64,000 bases of DNA from Sphingobacterium sp. (lineage in GTDB: Bacteria > Bacteroidota > Bacteroidia > Sphingobacteriales > Sphingobacteriaceae): the NCBI GenBank assembly GCA_031286695.1, contig JAITTY010000017.1:124001-188000 (forward strand). The letters are read 5' to 3'. The notes beneath the pieces are model-generated. The model was not told where the DNA came from and made no database searches. It was given only the letters and a program-made list of their open reading frames with translations. Below, in pieces: positions 16,544 to 25,374 of this stretch. The position numbers and the translations under genes were made by a program. The first letter of the stretch is position 1, and each line of letters starts with the position of its first letter.

Positions 16544-18295
16544 TTATGCTTTTATCGCAATATTTAAGCTTAGTTCGTCCAACTGCTCTTGGTGAATGGT
16601 TGACGGTGCGTCAATCATAACATCTCTTCCCGAGTTGTTTTTTGGGAAGGCGATGACATCGCGGATAGTGTCTAAGCCAGCCAATAAAGATACCAGGCGG
16701 TCAAAACCAAAAGCCAATCCGCCATGTGGAGGGGCCCCATAGGTAAAAGCTTCCATCAGAAATCCAAATTGTTTTTTTGCTTCTTCAGGGCTGAATCCTA
16801 AATGTTTGAACATGAGCGATTGGAGATCTCTGTCATGGATACGGATTGATCCACCACCTACTTCTACACCGTTTAAAACAAAGTCATAGGCATTTGCTCT
16901 TACTTCTCCGGGATTGGTATCCAAAAGCGGAATATCCTCCGGTTTTGGTGACGTGAATGGGTGGTGCATGGCGTGGTAACGGCCACTTTCTTCGTCCCAT
17001 TCCAATAGTGGGAAATCAACGACCCATAATGGAGCAAAGGTTTCTTTGTTGCGGAAACCAAGTTGTGACGCAACTTCAAGGCGTAATTCATTGAGTTGTT
17101 TGCGAACTTTGTCTGTTCCACCAGCCATAATTAACAATAAGTCGCCAGGTTTCGCGTGGAACGCTTCTGCAATTGCCGACAGTTGTTCTGGCGTGAAAAA
17201 TTTATCAACGGACGACTTGACTGAACCGTCTTCATTCACACGCGCATATACCAAGCCCGTTGCACCAATCTGTGGACGTTTGATAAAATCTGTCAATGCA
17301 TCCAGTTGTTTTCTGGTATAATGCGCACAATTTTCCGCATTGATACCAACCACTAACTCCGCTGCATCAAATACAGGGAAACCTTTTCCTTTGGCAACGT
17401 CGTTTAGTTCAACAAACTGCATTCCGAAACGGATATCTGGTTTGTCTGATCCGTAAAGGCGCATCGCATCTGCGTAAGTCATACGCGGAACATTGCCTAA
17501 GTCGATACCTTTGATTGTTTTGAAGATGTGTTTTGCAAGACCTTCAAAGATATTTAAGACATCTTCCTGTTCTACAAAAGACATTTCACAGTCTATTTGC
17601 GTGAATTCTGGTTGGCGATCTGCGCGCAAATCCTCATCACGAAAACATTTTACAATTTGAAAATAGCGATCAAAACCTGAAACCATCAATAATTGTTTGA
17701 AGGTTTGTGGGGATTGTGGTAACGCATAAAATTCTCCAGGATTCATACGGGAAGGCACGACAAAGTCGCGCGCTCCCTCTGGAGTTGATTTAATCAGATA
17801 GGGGGTTTCTACTTCCAGGAAGTTTTGGGAGTCAAGATAACGACGTACCTCTTGTGAGGTCTTATGACGTAAAATAAGGTTTTCACGTACGGGGTTACGA
17901 CGTAAATCCAGGTATCTGAACTTCATTCTGATGTCATCACCACCATCTGTTTCATCTTCTATTGTAAAAGGGGGTAATTTAGCGGCATTTAATATTTCAA
18001 GATTTGAAACCTTGATTTCAATATCTCCAGTGGAGATTTTAGCATTTTTATTAGAGCGTTCGATAACTTCTCCGGTTACCTTGATGACATATTCTCTTCC
18101 GAGCTCACGGGCACTTGCGCGCAGGGAAGCATCATCATCTGCATTGAACGTTAATTGTGTGATACCATATCGGTCTCTAACATCGATGAAAGTCATACCG
18201 CCCAAATCGCGCGATTTTTGAACCCATCCACTTAGGGTAACCGTTTTCCCTAAGTCAGCTAGTGTTAATTCTCCACAAGTGTGTGTTCTGTGCAT
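16544..18295 (-). CDS. aspS: Aspartate--tRNA ligase
   Basis: A 583-residue class II aminoacyl-tRNA synthetase of the bacterial AspRS type. The N-terminal OB-fold anticodon-binding domain (about 1-105, VTLSGWVQKSRDLGGMTFIDVRD) is followed by the catalytic domain with the bacterial GAD insertion (roughly 280-410). Motif 2 is visible as CFRDEDLRADRQPEFTQID and motif 3 as GLAFGFDRLVSLLAG. It charges tRNA-Asp in the cytoplasm. Length is normal. The gene is divergent from mraZ across a 435-base gap that contains MraZ-type boxes on both strands; two clusters lie on the aspS-proximal side (see separate entries). Confidence 0.97.
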   Translation of the reverse strand: MHRTHTCGELTLADLGKTVTLSGWVQKSRDLGGMTFIDVRDRYGITQLTFNADDDASLRASARELGREYVIKVTGEVIERSNKNAKISTGDIEIKVSNLEILNAAKLPPFTIEDETDGGDDIRMKFRYLDLRRNPVRENLILRHKTSQEVRRYLDSQNFLEVETPYLIKSTPEGARDFVVPSRMNPGEFYALPQSPQTFKQLLMVSGFDRYFQIVKCFRDEDLRADRQPEFTQIDCEMSFVEQEDVLNIFEGLAKHIFKTIKGIDLGNVPRMTYADAMRLYGSDKPDIRFGMQFVELNDVAKGKGFPVFDAAELVVGINAENCAHYTRKQLDALTDFIKRPQIGATGLVYARVNEDGSVKSSVDKFFTPEQLSAIAEAFHAKPGDLLLIMAGGTDKVRKQLNELRLEVASQLGFRNKETFAPLWVVDFPLLEWDEESGRYHAMHHPFTSPKPEDIPLLDTNPGEVRANAYDFVLNGVEVGGGSIRIHDRDLQSLMFKHLGFSPEEAKKQFGFLMEAFTYGAPPHGGLAFGFDRLVSLLAGLDTIRDVIAFPKNNSGRDVMIDAPSTIHQEQLDELSLNIAIKA

Positions 18296-18320
18296 ATCGT
18301 TATGAAAATTATATTTGACG

Positions 18321-18328
18321 CAAAATTA
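18321..18328 (-). promoter_or_regulatory. Candidate -7 box for aspS
   Basis: Minus-strand TAATTTTG fits TAnnTTTG, 25 bases before the aspS ATG. No TTG at the usual distance, so it is a partial match. Confidence 0.45.
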
Positions 18329-18380
18329 TTGGTTTTACTCGACAATAACGAATTCTGTTTAGGTTATTTGAGTAGCCTCC

Positions 18381-18436
18381 TCCCACTTTCTTCCACATGT
18401 TTTGTTTCTGTTTTTGATGTCTCCCACTTTGCCCCC
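18381..18436 (-). promoter_or_regulatory. Two MraZ-type box pairs facing aspS
   Basis: On the minus strand, TGGAA and TGGGA (18395-18391 and 18385-18381) lie with a 10-bp period in TGGAA-GAAAG-TGGGA. A second pair reads GGGGG-CAAAG-TGGGA (18436-18422). The core AAAGTGGGAG is also found in the mraZ-proximal boxes at 18666-18693. In E. coli MraZ binds TGGGN repeats with 5-nt spacers; the assignment here is by that pattern. Confidence 0.5.
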
Positions 18437-18641
18437 TTTTTTGAGAAAAATTAGGTAAAATTAAATTTCTAAAGAGGAAATTTTTACAATTCATTTCTGT
18501 TTTTGACAAAAAAAAGTGCGATAAATCATGTTTTGTACAATAGCTTGTTTTTCGGATAAATAGGTGTTTAACTGTTTGTAAATAAGGTTTTATACATGTT
18601 TCTTCTGAAGTCGACTTCTGTTTGTTGTAGCTATTTTTCGA

Positions 18642-18653
18642 TGTGGAAAACTT
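18642..18653 (+). promoter_or_regulatory. Conserved 12-mer shared with the ftsZ upstream region
   Basis: TGTGGAAAACTT, whose complement contains TTTTCCACA, a fit to the relaxed DnaA-box consensus TTWTNCACA. The same 12-mer or its complement occurs three times between ftsA and ftsZ. It lies just upstream of the MraZ boxes. Confidence 0.45.
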
Positions 18654-18665
18654 TTTTATGTGATA

Positions 18666-18700
18666 AAGTGGGGGAAAGTGGGAGAAAGTGTATACTTTTA
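18666..18700 (+). promoter_or_regulatory. MraZ boxes and probable mraZ promoter
   Basis: TGGGG (18669-18673), TGGGA (18679-18683) and a weak TGTAT (18689-18693) repeat with a 10-bp period, separated by GAAAG. This is the arrangement bound by MraZ in E. coli (TGGGN direct repeats). TACTTTTA (18693-18700), one mismatch from TAnnTTTG, follows directly, so MraZ binding would cover the -33 region and repress its own operon. The rest of the 18296-18730 gap holds no open reading frame I trust. Confidence 0.65.
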
Positions 18701-18730
18701 CATTTAAATTAGAATAGGATAATTGACGAT

Positions 18731-19192
18731 ATGACTCAGTTGATCGGAGAATTCGAATGCAAGTTAGACGCCAAAGGAAGAATGGTGTTGCCAGCTGCGC
18801 TCAAGAGGCAAATGCCTCATGTAGAGCGGGATGGTCTTGTGGTGAATCGCGGTTTTGAGAAACATCTGGTATTTTATCCGCGGGAGGAATGGGATTTGAT
18901 GACAGCCAAGCTGGCGAAATTGAATCAATTTGATCCTAAAGTTCGTGCGTTTGTCCGTGCTTTTACACGTGGCGCCACAGAATTGACATTGGATGCTGCG
19001 GGTCGTGTTTTGTTACCCAAAAGTTTGTTGGAATTTGCGGGTATAAACACTGAGTTGGTTTTGGCTTGTCAGTTTAATAAGATTGAGGTTTGGTCAAAAG
19101 AAGGGTATGACGAATTGATGGGTGATGGCGGAGTGGAGGATATATCATCTTTGGCGGCTGAGGTAATGGGAGATATTAATTTTGGATTATAA
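18731..19192 (+). CDS. mraZ: Transcriptional regulator MraZ
   Basis: A 153-residue protein built of two AbrB/SpoVT-like swapped-hairpin repeats, each with the family's DxKGR/DxAGR motif (LDAKGRMVLPAALK near residue 13; LDAAGRVLLPKSL near 89). MraZ forms a ring-shaped oligomer, binds direct repeats before its own gene and tunes the division and cell wall cluster. Length is normal for the family. It is the first gene of the cluster; its stop precedes the rsmH start by 4 bases. Likely target sites lie 38-65 bases upstream of its ATG. Confidence 0.96.
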   Translation: MTQLIGEFECKLDAKGRMVLPAALKRQMPHVERDGLVVNRGFEKHLVFYPREEWDLMTAKLAKLNQFDPKVRAFVRAFTRGATELTLDAAGRVLLPKSLLEFAGINTELVLACQFNKIEVWSKEGYDELMGDGGVEDISSLAAEVMGDINFGL

Positions 19193-19196
19193 GTGT

Positions 19197-20111
19197 ATGG
19201 AGAATGTATATCATGTTCCGGTAATGTTACAAGAATGCATGGATGCTTTGGCTATAAAGCCGGATGGTATCTATGTGGATGTGACTTTTGGTGGTGGTGG
19301 TCATTCTCGGGAGATTCTGAAGAGATTAGGGCCGAAGGGGAAGCTGTTTGCTTTTGATCAAGATCCGGATGCATTGGAAAATGCAATTGACGATCCTCGT
19401 TTTACATTGATACATCAAAACTTTCGGTTTTTAAAGAATAGTCTTCGTTTGGAAGGTGTGCGTTCTGTAGATGGTATCTTGGCAGATTTGGGTGTTTCTT
19501 CGCATCAATTTGATGCTGCGGACCGTGGCTTTTCCATTCGTTTTGATGCAGACCTGGATATGCGTATGGATCAAGTTGGTGATCTGGATGCGAAGTCGCT
19601 GTTGGCAACCTATTCGGAGGAGGATCTTCATCGTATTTTTGGTATGTATGGTGAGATCATGAATGCCAAGTCGCTTGCGAAAACAATTGTTACTGCGCGT
19701 TTATCACAGCCGATCCAGACTGTTGCTGAATTGAAAGAGGTGATTCAACGTCTGGTTCCAAAAGGTAAAGAACATAAGTACCATGCGCAGGTATTTCAGG
19801 CTCTTCGTATAGAGGTGAATCGTGAGTTGGAGGCTTTGCAGGAATTTTTGTTGCAGACAGTTGATGTGCTCGGTGTGGAAGGTCGATTGGCTGTGATGTC
19901 CTATCACTCTTTGGAGGATCGTTTGGTTAAAAATTTTATGGCCAAAGGTAAGTTTAAAGGGGAAGTTGAAAAGGATTTTTTTGGAAATGAAATTAAGCCA
20001 TTTCATGTGTTGAGCCGTAAAGCAATTACGGCATCTGCGCAAGAGTTGGCGGTAAATAATAGATCGCGCAGTGCGAAACTGCGTATTGCTGAAAAGTTGG
20101 ATTTGTCTTAA
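19197..20111 (+). CDS. rsmH: 16S rRNA m4C1402 methyltransferase RsmH
   Basis: A 304-residue SAM-dependent methyltransferase (formerly MraW) that N4-methylates C1402 in the decoding centre of 16S rRNA. The start of the protein (YHVPVMLQECMDAL) and the SAM-binding glycine loop DVTFGGGGHSREIL (about residues 33-46) are typical. Later motifs ADLGVSSHQFD and MSYHSLEDRLVKNF match the family. I start at ATG 19197, four bases after the mraZ stop; an in-frame TTG upstream would overlap mraZ. Second gene of the cluster, as in most bacteria. Confidence 0.96.
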   Translation: MENVYHVPVMLQECMDALAIKPDGIYVDVTFGGGGHSREILKRLGPKGKLFAFDQDPDALENAIDDPRFTLIHQNFRFLKNSLRLEGVRSVDGILADLGVSSHQFDAADRGFSIRFDADLDMRMDQVGDLDAKSLLATYSEEDLHRIFGMYGEIMNAKSLAKTIVTARLSQPIQTVAELKEVIQRLVPKGKEHKYHAQVFQALRIEVNRELEALQEFLLQTVDVLGVEGRLAVMSYHSLEDRLVKNFMAKGKFKGEVEKDFFGNEIKPFHVLSRKAITASAQELAVNNRSRSAKLRIAEKLDLS

Positions 20112-20125
20112 AATGGAGCGAGAGG

Positions 20126-20539
20126 ATGAGCAGAAATACGATAAGACAGAAAGAATTGAGTGAAGAAGTTCAGGAAGAACTACAAGAAACTGTCGAAGAA
20201 AAGGCGGAAGAAACAGAAGCGTTTATTAAAACGCTTTTTACCGTTGGAGACCTTTCGTTAAATAAAATATTGCAGTACTTGCCTTTCGGAGCCTTTATCG
20301 CCTTTCTGATGTTGTTGTATATTTCCAATCGTCATTTTGCAGAGCGAACTATTCGGAGTATCGATAAAGTAAGTAAAGAGGTGAAGGAATTGGGCTGGGA
20401 TCATAAGTCTCTTTCTGCCGAACTGATGAAGATGTCTACACAGACAGAAATTGCAAAACGAGTGGATTCTTTGGGATTGAAAGAGCGTGTGGAGCCGCCG
20501 ATCAAAGTTGAAGTTATAGAGAATAAAGAAGATAAATAG
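20126..20539 (+). CDS. ftsL: FtsL-like cell division protein
   Basis: A 137-residue bitopic protein. An acidic cytoplasmic N-terminus of about 50 residues (Glu-rich) is followed by one transmembrane helix at about residues 52-68 (YLPFGAFIAFLMLLYIS) and a periplasmic coiled-coil of about 60 residues. FtsL proteins are poorly conserved; the call relies on this topology and on the invariant position between rsmH and the division transpeptidase. It would form a complex with FtsQ and FtsB to activate septal synthesis. The upstream sequence GGAGCGAGAGG is unusually purine-rich for this lineage. The acidic N-terminal extension is longer than in E. coli. Confidence 0.8.
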   Translation: MSRNTIRQKELSEEVQEELQETVEEKAEETEAFIKTLFTVGDLSLNKILQYLPFGAFIAFLMLLYISNRHFAERTIRSIDKVSKEVKELGWDHKSLSAELMKMSTQTEIAKRVDSLGLKERVEPPIKVEVIENKEDK

Positions 20540-20547
20540 GAAGAGTT

Positions 20548-22665
20548 ATGAGTATCAGAAATACGATTCTTGTTCGCGTCTACTTTGCTTTCGGGCTTAT
20601 TGTACTGCTTGCGTTTTTGGTATTTGGGAAAATGACCAAATTGCAATATGTCGATGGGCAACATTGGAAAGCTTTAGCAGATAGCCTTTCTATTCAGGAA
20701 CGGGAGGTAGAAGCTGCTCGTGGTAATATTTATTCAAATGATGGGAGCTTGTTGGCTACTTCAGTACCTGAATATGAGCTTCGTTTTGATGCAATGGCTA
20801 TTCCGGAAGAAGGTGAAGAGTATTTCAATCTGAAGGTTGACTCCTTGGCTATTAAACTTGCTGATTTTTTTAAAGATAAATCATCTCGGCAGTATTTGAC
20901 ATTATTAAAACAGGCGCGAAATAAAAAACAGCGCTACTTGTTGTTGAAACGGAATGTGTCGCATCAGGATTTAAAACGGATAAAACAATTTCCTCTGCTT
21001 AAATCTGCTCGTGTCAACAAGGAGCGTTTTCCAAGTTGTTTGATCACAGATCGGCAGAACAAACGTATTTTACCTTTTGTCAATCTCGCTGCTCGAACCA
21101 TCGGTTATAAAAATGTGAAGGAAAATATTCATGTTGGACTGGAGGGGGCATATGGTGAATATATAGACGGAAAAAGTGGAAAGAGGTTGATGCAACGGAT
21201 CGCCGGTGGGGTGTGGATTCCCGTTAACAAAGATATCGAGGTTGCTCCGGTAGATGGGGCTGATATTATCTCTACCATTGATGTGAATATGCAGGATATG
21301 GCGCAAAGGGCTCTGGAGAAGCAGATGATTACGAGTAATGCGGATGAGGGCTGTGTTGTGATGATGGAGGTGAAAACAGGCGAAGTGCGTGCGGTGGCTA
21401 ATTTTATGCGAGATAAAGATGGTGTCTATCGTGAAAAGTTCAATCTTGCAATTGCGCAAAGTGCAGACCCGGGTTCAACATTTAAGTTGGCTTCTTATCT
21501 AGCTTTGATTGATGATAAGAAAATAGACTCGAGTACAACTGTGAATATTGGTAATGGTAATTGGCCGATTTATAAGCATACCATTCGTGATTCGCATGCG
21601 CCCAAAAAGTCGATAATTTCGGCTAAAAGGGCTTTTGAGGAATCGTCGAATGTGGGTGTCACTAAGTTTGTTTATCAGGCATATAAAGATAATCCAGATC
21701 AGTTTACTTCGAAACTGCATTCTTTCGGTTTTGGTAAGACTTTAGATTTACAGATTCCAGGGGAAGGTGTACCCTTGGTAAAATCATCGAAAAGCAAGAG
21801 CTGGAGTGGATTGTCGCTTGTGCAGATGGCTTATGGTTATGAAATGAAAATAACGCCATTGCAAACCTTGACATTTTATAATGCTGTCGCCAATAACGGT
21901 AAATTGATAGCGCCACTATTTGTTAAAGAAATTCGACATTTAGGAAATACAATTCAAACGTTTCAGGCGAAAGTGATTAACGAAAAGATAGCCTCAGACC
22001 ATGCTTTAGCAGAGGTACGGGGAATGATGGAAGGTGTTATGACTGAAGGAACTGGCAGAAGTGTTGCCAGTCCGTTGTATAGCTCTGGTGGTAAAACAGG
22101 TACCGCACAGATGGCTGATGGCTCGAGAGGGTATGGTGCAAGAAGATACCAATCTTCATTTGCAGGGTATTTTCCGGCTGAAGATCCAAAATATTCCATT
22201 ATTGTGGTGATCCGTAACCCGAGAAATGGATATTATGGTGCATCTATCGCGGGGCCAGTGTTTAAAGAGCTTGCCGATATGGTTTATGCCAACGATATGG
22301 AGATGGAAGGGAAAAAGACGTTTAAAGCGGTCAATGTGGGCGGAAGAATGCCATTGACTTTACAAGGGTCGAAGGAAGCTAGTAAAAAAGTATACGACAG
22401 GTTGGGAATTAATACCGTGAATTGGGATACAATTGCACGGGGAGAGGTGGATACATCGACACGGGGCGTACCATTCATAGATTTAAAATATAAAGAAGGA
22501 ATCGTTCCGAATGTTGTCGGAATGGGATTGATGGATGCTTTATATGTTGTGGAGAATGCAGGATTTAAAGCGCACGTGACAGGAAAAGGAAGAGTGGGAA
22601 TGCAGTCGTTAGCTGCAGGACAGAAACTGGCTTTTGGAACGGCGATAAATTTAGAACTTAAGTAA
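20548..22665 (+). CDS. ftsI: Division transpeptidase (PBP2/FtsI family) with C-terminal PASTA domain
   Basis: A 705-residue class B penicillin-binding protein. It has an N-terminal anchor helix (about 8-27), a PBP dimerisation/pedestal region (about 50-220), and a transpeptidase domain with the three catalytic motifs S310-TF-K313, S366-S-N368 and K516-T-G-T519. A single PASTA domain (about 640-705, GIVPNVVGMGLMDALYVVENAG) ends the protein. The tail is absent from E. coli FtsI but common in Bacteroidota and Gram-positives. It cross-links septal peptidoglycan together with FtsW. Its stop overlaps the murE start by one base (TAATG). Confidence 0.95.
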   Translation: MSIRNTILVRVYFAFGLIVLLAFLVFGKMTKLQYVDGQHWKALADSLSIQEREVEAARGNIYSNDGSLLATSVPEYELRFDAMAIPEEGEEYFNLKVDSLAIKLADFFKDKSSRQYLTLLKQARNKKQRYLLLKRNVSHQDLKRIKQFPLLKSARVNKERFPSCLITDRQNKRILPFVNLAARTIGYKNVKENIHVGLEGAYGEYIDGKSGKRLMQRIAGGVWIPVNKDIEVAPVDGADIISTIDVNMQDMAQRALEKQMITSNADEGCVVMMEVKTGEVRAVANFMRDKDGVYREKFNLAIAQSADPGSTFKLASYLALIDDKKIDSSTTVNIGNGNWPIYKHTIRDSHAPKKSIISAKRAFEESSNVGVTKFVYQAYKDNPDQFTSKLHSFGFGKTLDLQIPGEGVPLVKSSKSKSWSGLSLVQMAYGYEMKITPLQTLTFYNAVANNGKLIAPLFVKEIRHLGNTIQTFQAKVINEKIASDHALAEVRGMMEGVMTEGTGRSVASPLYSSGGKTGTAQMADGSRGYGARRYQSSFAGYFPAEDPKYSIIVVIRNPRNGYYGASIAGPVFKELADMVYANDMEMEGKKTFKAVNVGGRMPLTLQGSKEASKKVYDRLGINTVNWDTIARGEVDTSTRGVPFIDLKYKEGIVPNVVGMGLMDALYVVENAGFKAHVTGKGRVGMQSLAAGQKLAFGTAINLELK

Positions 22666-24125
22666 TGATGGATTTAAAAAAAGTATTGCATGCTATTCCT
22701 GTACAGCAGGTTGTAGGGAACCTTGAAGAGGTTGATGTGCACTCTTTGTGCTTTGATTCCAGGAAAGTGGAGTTGGGAAGTTTATTTATCGCAGTGCGGG
22801 GTGTTCAAACAGACGGTCACCTATTTGTTGATAAAGCGATTACTTCGGGAGCCAGAGCTGTTATTGTGGAGGAATTACCAGAAGAAACATTGGATTCTGT
22901 GGTTTATATTTTAGTGGCCGATTCTGCTTATGCTTTGGGGGTGGCTGCTGCTAATTTCTACGGAAATCCTGCTGAGCAGCTGAAACTTGTCGGTGTGACC
23001 GGTACAAATGGTAAAACGACAGTAGCTACCTTGTTGTTTCAACTGTTTACTGAGTTGGGCTACCATGTAGGCTTATTATCTACGGTGCAAAACCAGATTG
23101 GAACGAAGATTATACCTGCAACGCATACAACCCCAGACCCTATTCAATTGAATAAATTGTTACGGGATATGGTTGATGATGGCTGTGACTATGCATTTAT
23201 GGAGGTTAGTTCGCATGCTGTCGTTCAGGAACGTATTGCAGGATTGGTATTTGCGGGTGCAATATTCACGAATATTACACATGATCACCTGGATTTTCAT
23301 AAAACTTTTGATAACTATATTAAAGCGAAAAAGAAGTTTTTTGATGATTTGGACGCGAATGCTTTTGCTTTGACAAATGCTGACGATAGAAATGGTCAGG
23401 TCATGCTTCAAAATACAGTGGCACACCGGAAAAGCTATGGTTTGCGTTCTGGTGCAGATTTTAAAGCAAAGGTGATCGAAAGCCATTTCGATGGTATGTT
23501 GATGAGTGTTGACGGACAGGAAGTATGGGTGAAATTGATCGGCGATTTCAATGCATATAACCTTTTGGCGGTTTATGCTGCTGCGATATTGCTTGAGCAG
23601 GAAACGGTGAAAGTATTGACTGCACTAAGTACGCTAAAGGGAGCTGAAGGAAGATTTGAAACGATGAAATCGGCTTCGGGTGTTTTTGGAATTGTAGACT
23701 ATGCACACACGCCTGATGCAGTGGAAAATGTGTTGAAGACCATCAGTTCATTGAGACGCCCAGAACAAAAAATCATTACTGTATTGGGATGTGGAGGCGA
23801 TCGGGATAAAACCAAACGGCCTGAAATGGCTGAAGCGGCCTTGCTTTATAGCGATCGTTTTTTGATTACCTCCGACAATCCACGTACAGAAGATCCCTAT
23901 CAGATTATTAAAGATATTGAGGCTGGTGTGGCAGCAGATCAAAAGGTGAAGACACTTTCTATAGCTGATCGGAAGGAAGCGATACGGGTAGCCTATCAGT
24001 TGGCTAATCCGGGTGATATTATCCTTGTAGCAGGAAAAGGACATGAAAAGTATCAGGATATAAATGGTGTGAAACATCATTTTGATGACAAAGAAGTTTT
24101 AGAGAATACATTTAACGAAAAATAG
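22665..24125 (+). CDS. murE: UDP-MurNAc-L-Ala-D-Glu--meso-diaminopimelate ligase
   Basis: A 486-residue Mur ligase that adds the third residue of the stem peptide in the cytoplasm. The ATP-binding loop GTNGKTT is at residues 113-119, and the substrate-specificity motif DNPR occurs in TSDNPRTEDPYQI. The DNPR form is the one found in meso-diaminopimelate-adding enzymes, so the wall should be of the A1-gamma type. Length is normal. The first ATG overlaps the stop of the PBP gene; a second ATG follows immediately. mraY begins 4 bases after its stop. Confidence 0.97.
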   Translation: MMDLKKVLHAIPVQQVVGNLEEVDVHSLCFDSRKVELGSLFIAVRGVQTDGHLFVDKAITSGARAVIVEELPEETLDSVVYILVADSAYALGVAAANFYGNPAEQLKLVGVTGTNGKTTVATLLFQLFTELGYHVGLLSTVQNQIGTKIIPATHTTPDPIQLNKLLRDMVDDGCDYAFMEVSSHAVVQERIAGLVFAGAIFTNITHDHLDFHKTFDNYIKAKKKFFDDLDANAFALTNADDRNGQVMLQNTVAHRKSYGLRSGADFKAKVIESHFDGMLMSVDGQEVWVKLIGDFNAYNLLAVYAAAILLEQETVKVLTALSTLKGAEGRFETMKSASGVFGIVDYAHTPDAVENVLKTISSLRRPEQKIITVLGCGGDRDKTKRPEMAEAALLYSDRFLITSDNPRTEDPYQIIKDIEAGVAADQKVKTLSIADRKEAIRVAYQLANPGDIILVAGKGHEKYQDINGVKHHFDDKEVLENTFNEK

Positions 24126-24129
24126 AAAT

Positions 24130-25374
24130 ATGTTATACCATCTTTTTACGTGGCTCAGTGAATACATTCATATACCAGGGGGAGGCTTGTTTCAATACAT
24201 CTCCTTCCGGACATCTATGGCTGTAATTGCTTCATTGATTATTACCACGGTTTTTGGGGGAAAATTGATTCAATTCTTGCACAATAAGCAAGTCGGAGAG
24301 ACAATTCGTGATTTGGGGCTTGAGGGAGAAAAAAAGAAAGCTGGTACGCCAACAATGGGTGGGATCATCATCATTGCAGGTATCCTTATTCCTACCTTGT
24401 TATTTGCGAAATTGACGAATATCTATGTGATTATCATGATTGTGACAACACTTTGGATGGGTGCAATTGGATTTTTGGACGATTATATTAAGGTTTTTAG
24501 ACATAATAAAGAAGGTTTAGCTGGAAAGTTTAAAGTAGTTGGACAAGTTGGCTTGGGAGCTATTATTGCTTGTACGATGTACTTTCATCCAGATATCGTT
24601 GTTCGCAAAGGGGTGGATAAACCAACCTCTACCAAGCCCGTTGAAGTGGTTATCAATGAAGGCACAGGGGAGAAGACCTATGCTGAAAACGTGAAATCAT
24701 CTAAGACAAATATTCCGTTTTATAAAAATAACGAGTTTGATTATGCTAAGGTGTTTAAAATATTCGGACTACAGAGCGATTATCTGACTTTCGTCGTCTT
24801 TTTAGTTGTCGTTATTTTTATCGTTACGGCAGTTTCAAACGGTGCAAATATTACGGACGGTATCGATGGTTTAGCTACGAGTACATCCGCTATCATTGGT
24901 GTTACTTTAGCCATTTTGGCGTACGTGTCGGGTAACGTAATCTTTTCAGATTACCTCAATATTATGTATATCCCCAATTCGGGAGAACTCGTGATTTTCG
25001 CCGGGGCATTTGTGGGGGCCTGCGTAGGTTTCTTATGGTATAACACGTATCCTGCCCAAGTTTTTATGGGTGATACGGGAAGTTTGGCAATAGGAGGTAT
25101 AATTGCTGCTTTTGCTATCCTGATCCGGAAAGAATTGTTGATTCCGATTTTGTGTGGTGTATTTCTGTTGGAAAATCTTTCTGTTATTCTTCAGGTGTCG
25201 TATTTCAAATACACAAAGAAGAAATATGGTGAGGGCAGACGGATCTTTTTGATGTCGCCATTACATCACCATTTTCAGAAGAAGGGCTATCACGAAGCGA
25301 AAATTGTAACACGTTTTGTTATTGTAGGAATCATATTGGCCATTCTTACTATTGTAACATTGAAAATTAGATAA
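24130..25374 (+). CDS. mraY: Phospho-N-acetylmuramoyl-pentapeptide transferase
   Basis: A 414-residue polytopic enzyme with about ten helices that makes lipid I by joining UDP-MurNAc-pentapeptide to undecaprenyl phosphate. Family motifs: GTPTMGG (near 74), FLDDYIKV (acidic pair), NGANITDGIDGLA and MGDTGSLAIGG. It is about 50 residues longer than E. coli MraY because of a hydrophilic insertion (roughly 155-205, rich in Lys, Thr and Glu) between transmembrane segments; such insertions are seen in Bacteroidota MraY. Its stop overlaps the murD start by one base. Confidence 0.97.
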   Translation: MLYHLFTWLSEYIHIPGGGLFQYISFRTSMAVIASLIITTVFGGKLIQFLHNKQVGETIRDLGLEGEKKKAGTPTMGGIIIIAGILIPTLLFAKLTNIYVIIMIVTTLWMGAIGFLDDYIKVFRHNKEGLAGKFKVVGQVGLGAIIACTMYFHPDIVVRKGVDKPTSTKPVEVVINEGTGEKTYAENVKSSKTNIPFYKNNEFDYAKVFKIFGLQSDYLTFVVFLVVVIFIVTAVSNGANITDGIDGLATSTSAIIGVTLAILAYVSGNVIFSDYLNIMYIPNSGELVIFAGAFVGACVGFLWYNTYPAQVFMGDTGSLAIGGIIAAFAILIRKELLIPILCGVFLLENLSVILQVSYFKYTKKKYGEGRRIFLMSPLHHHFQKKGYHEAKIVTRFVIVGIILAILTIVTLKIR

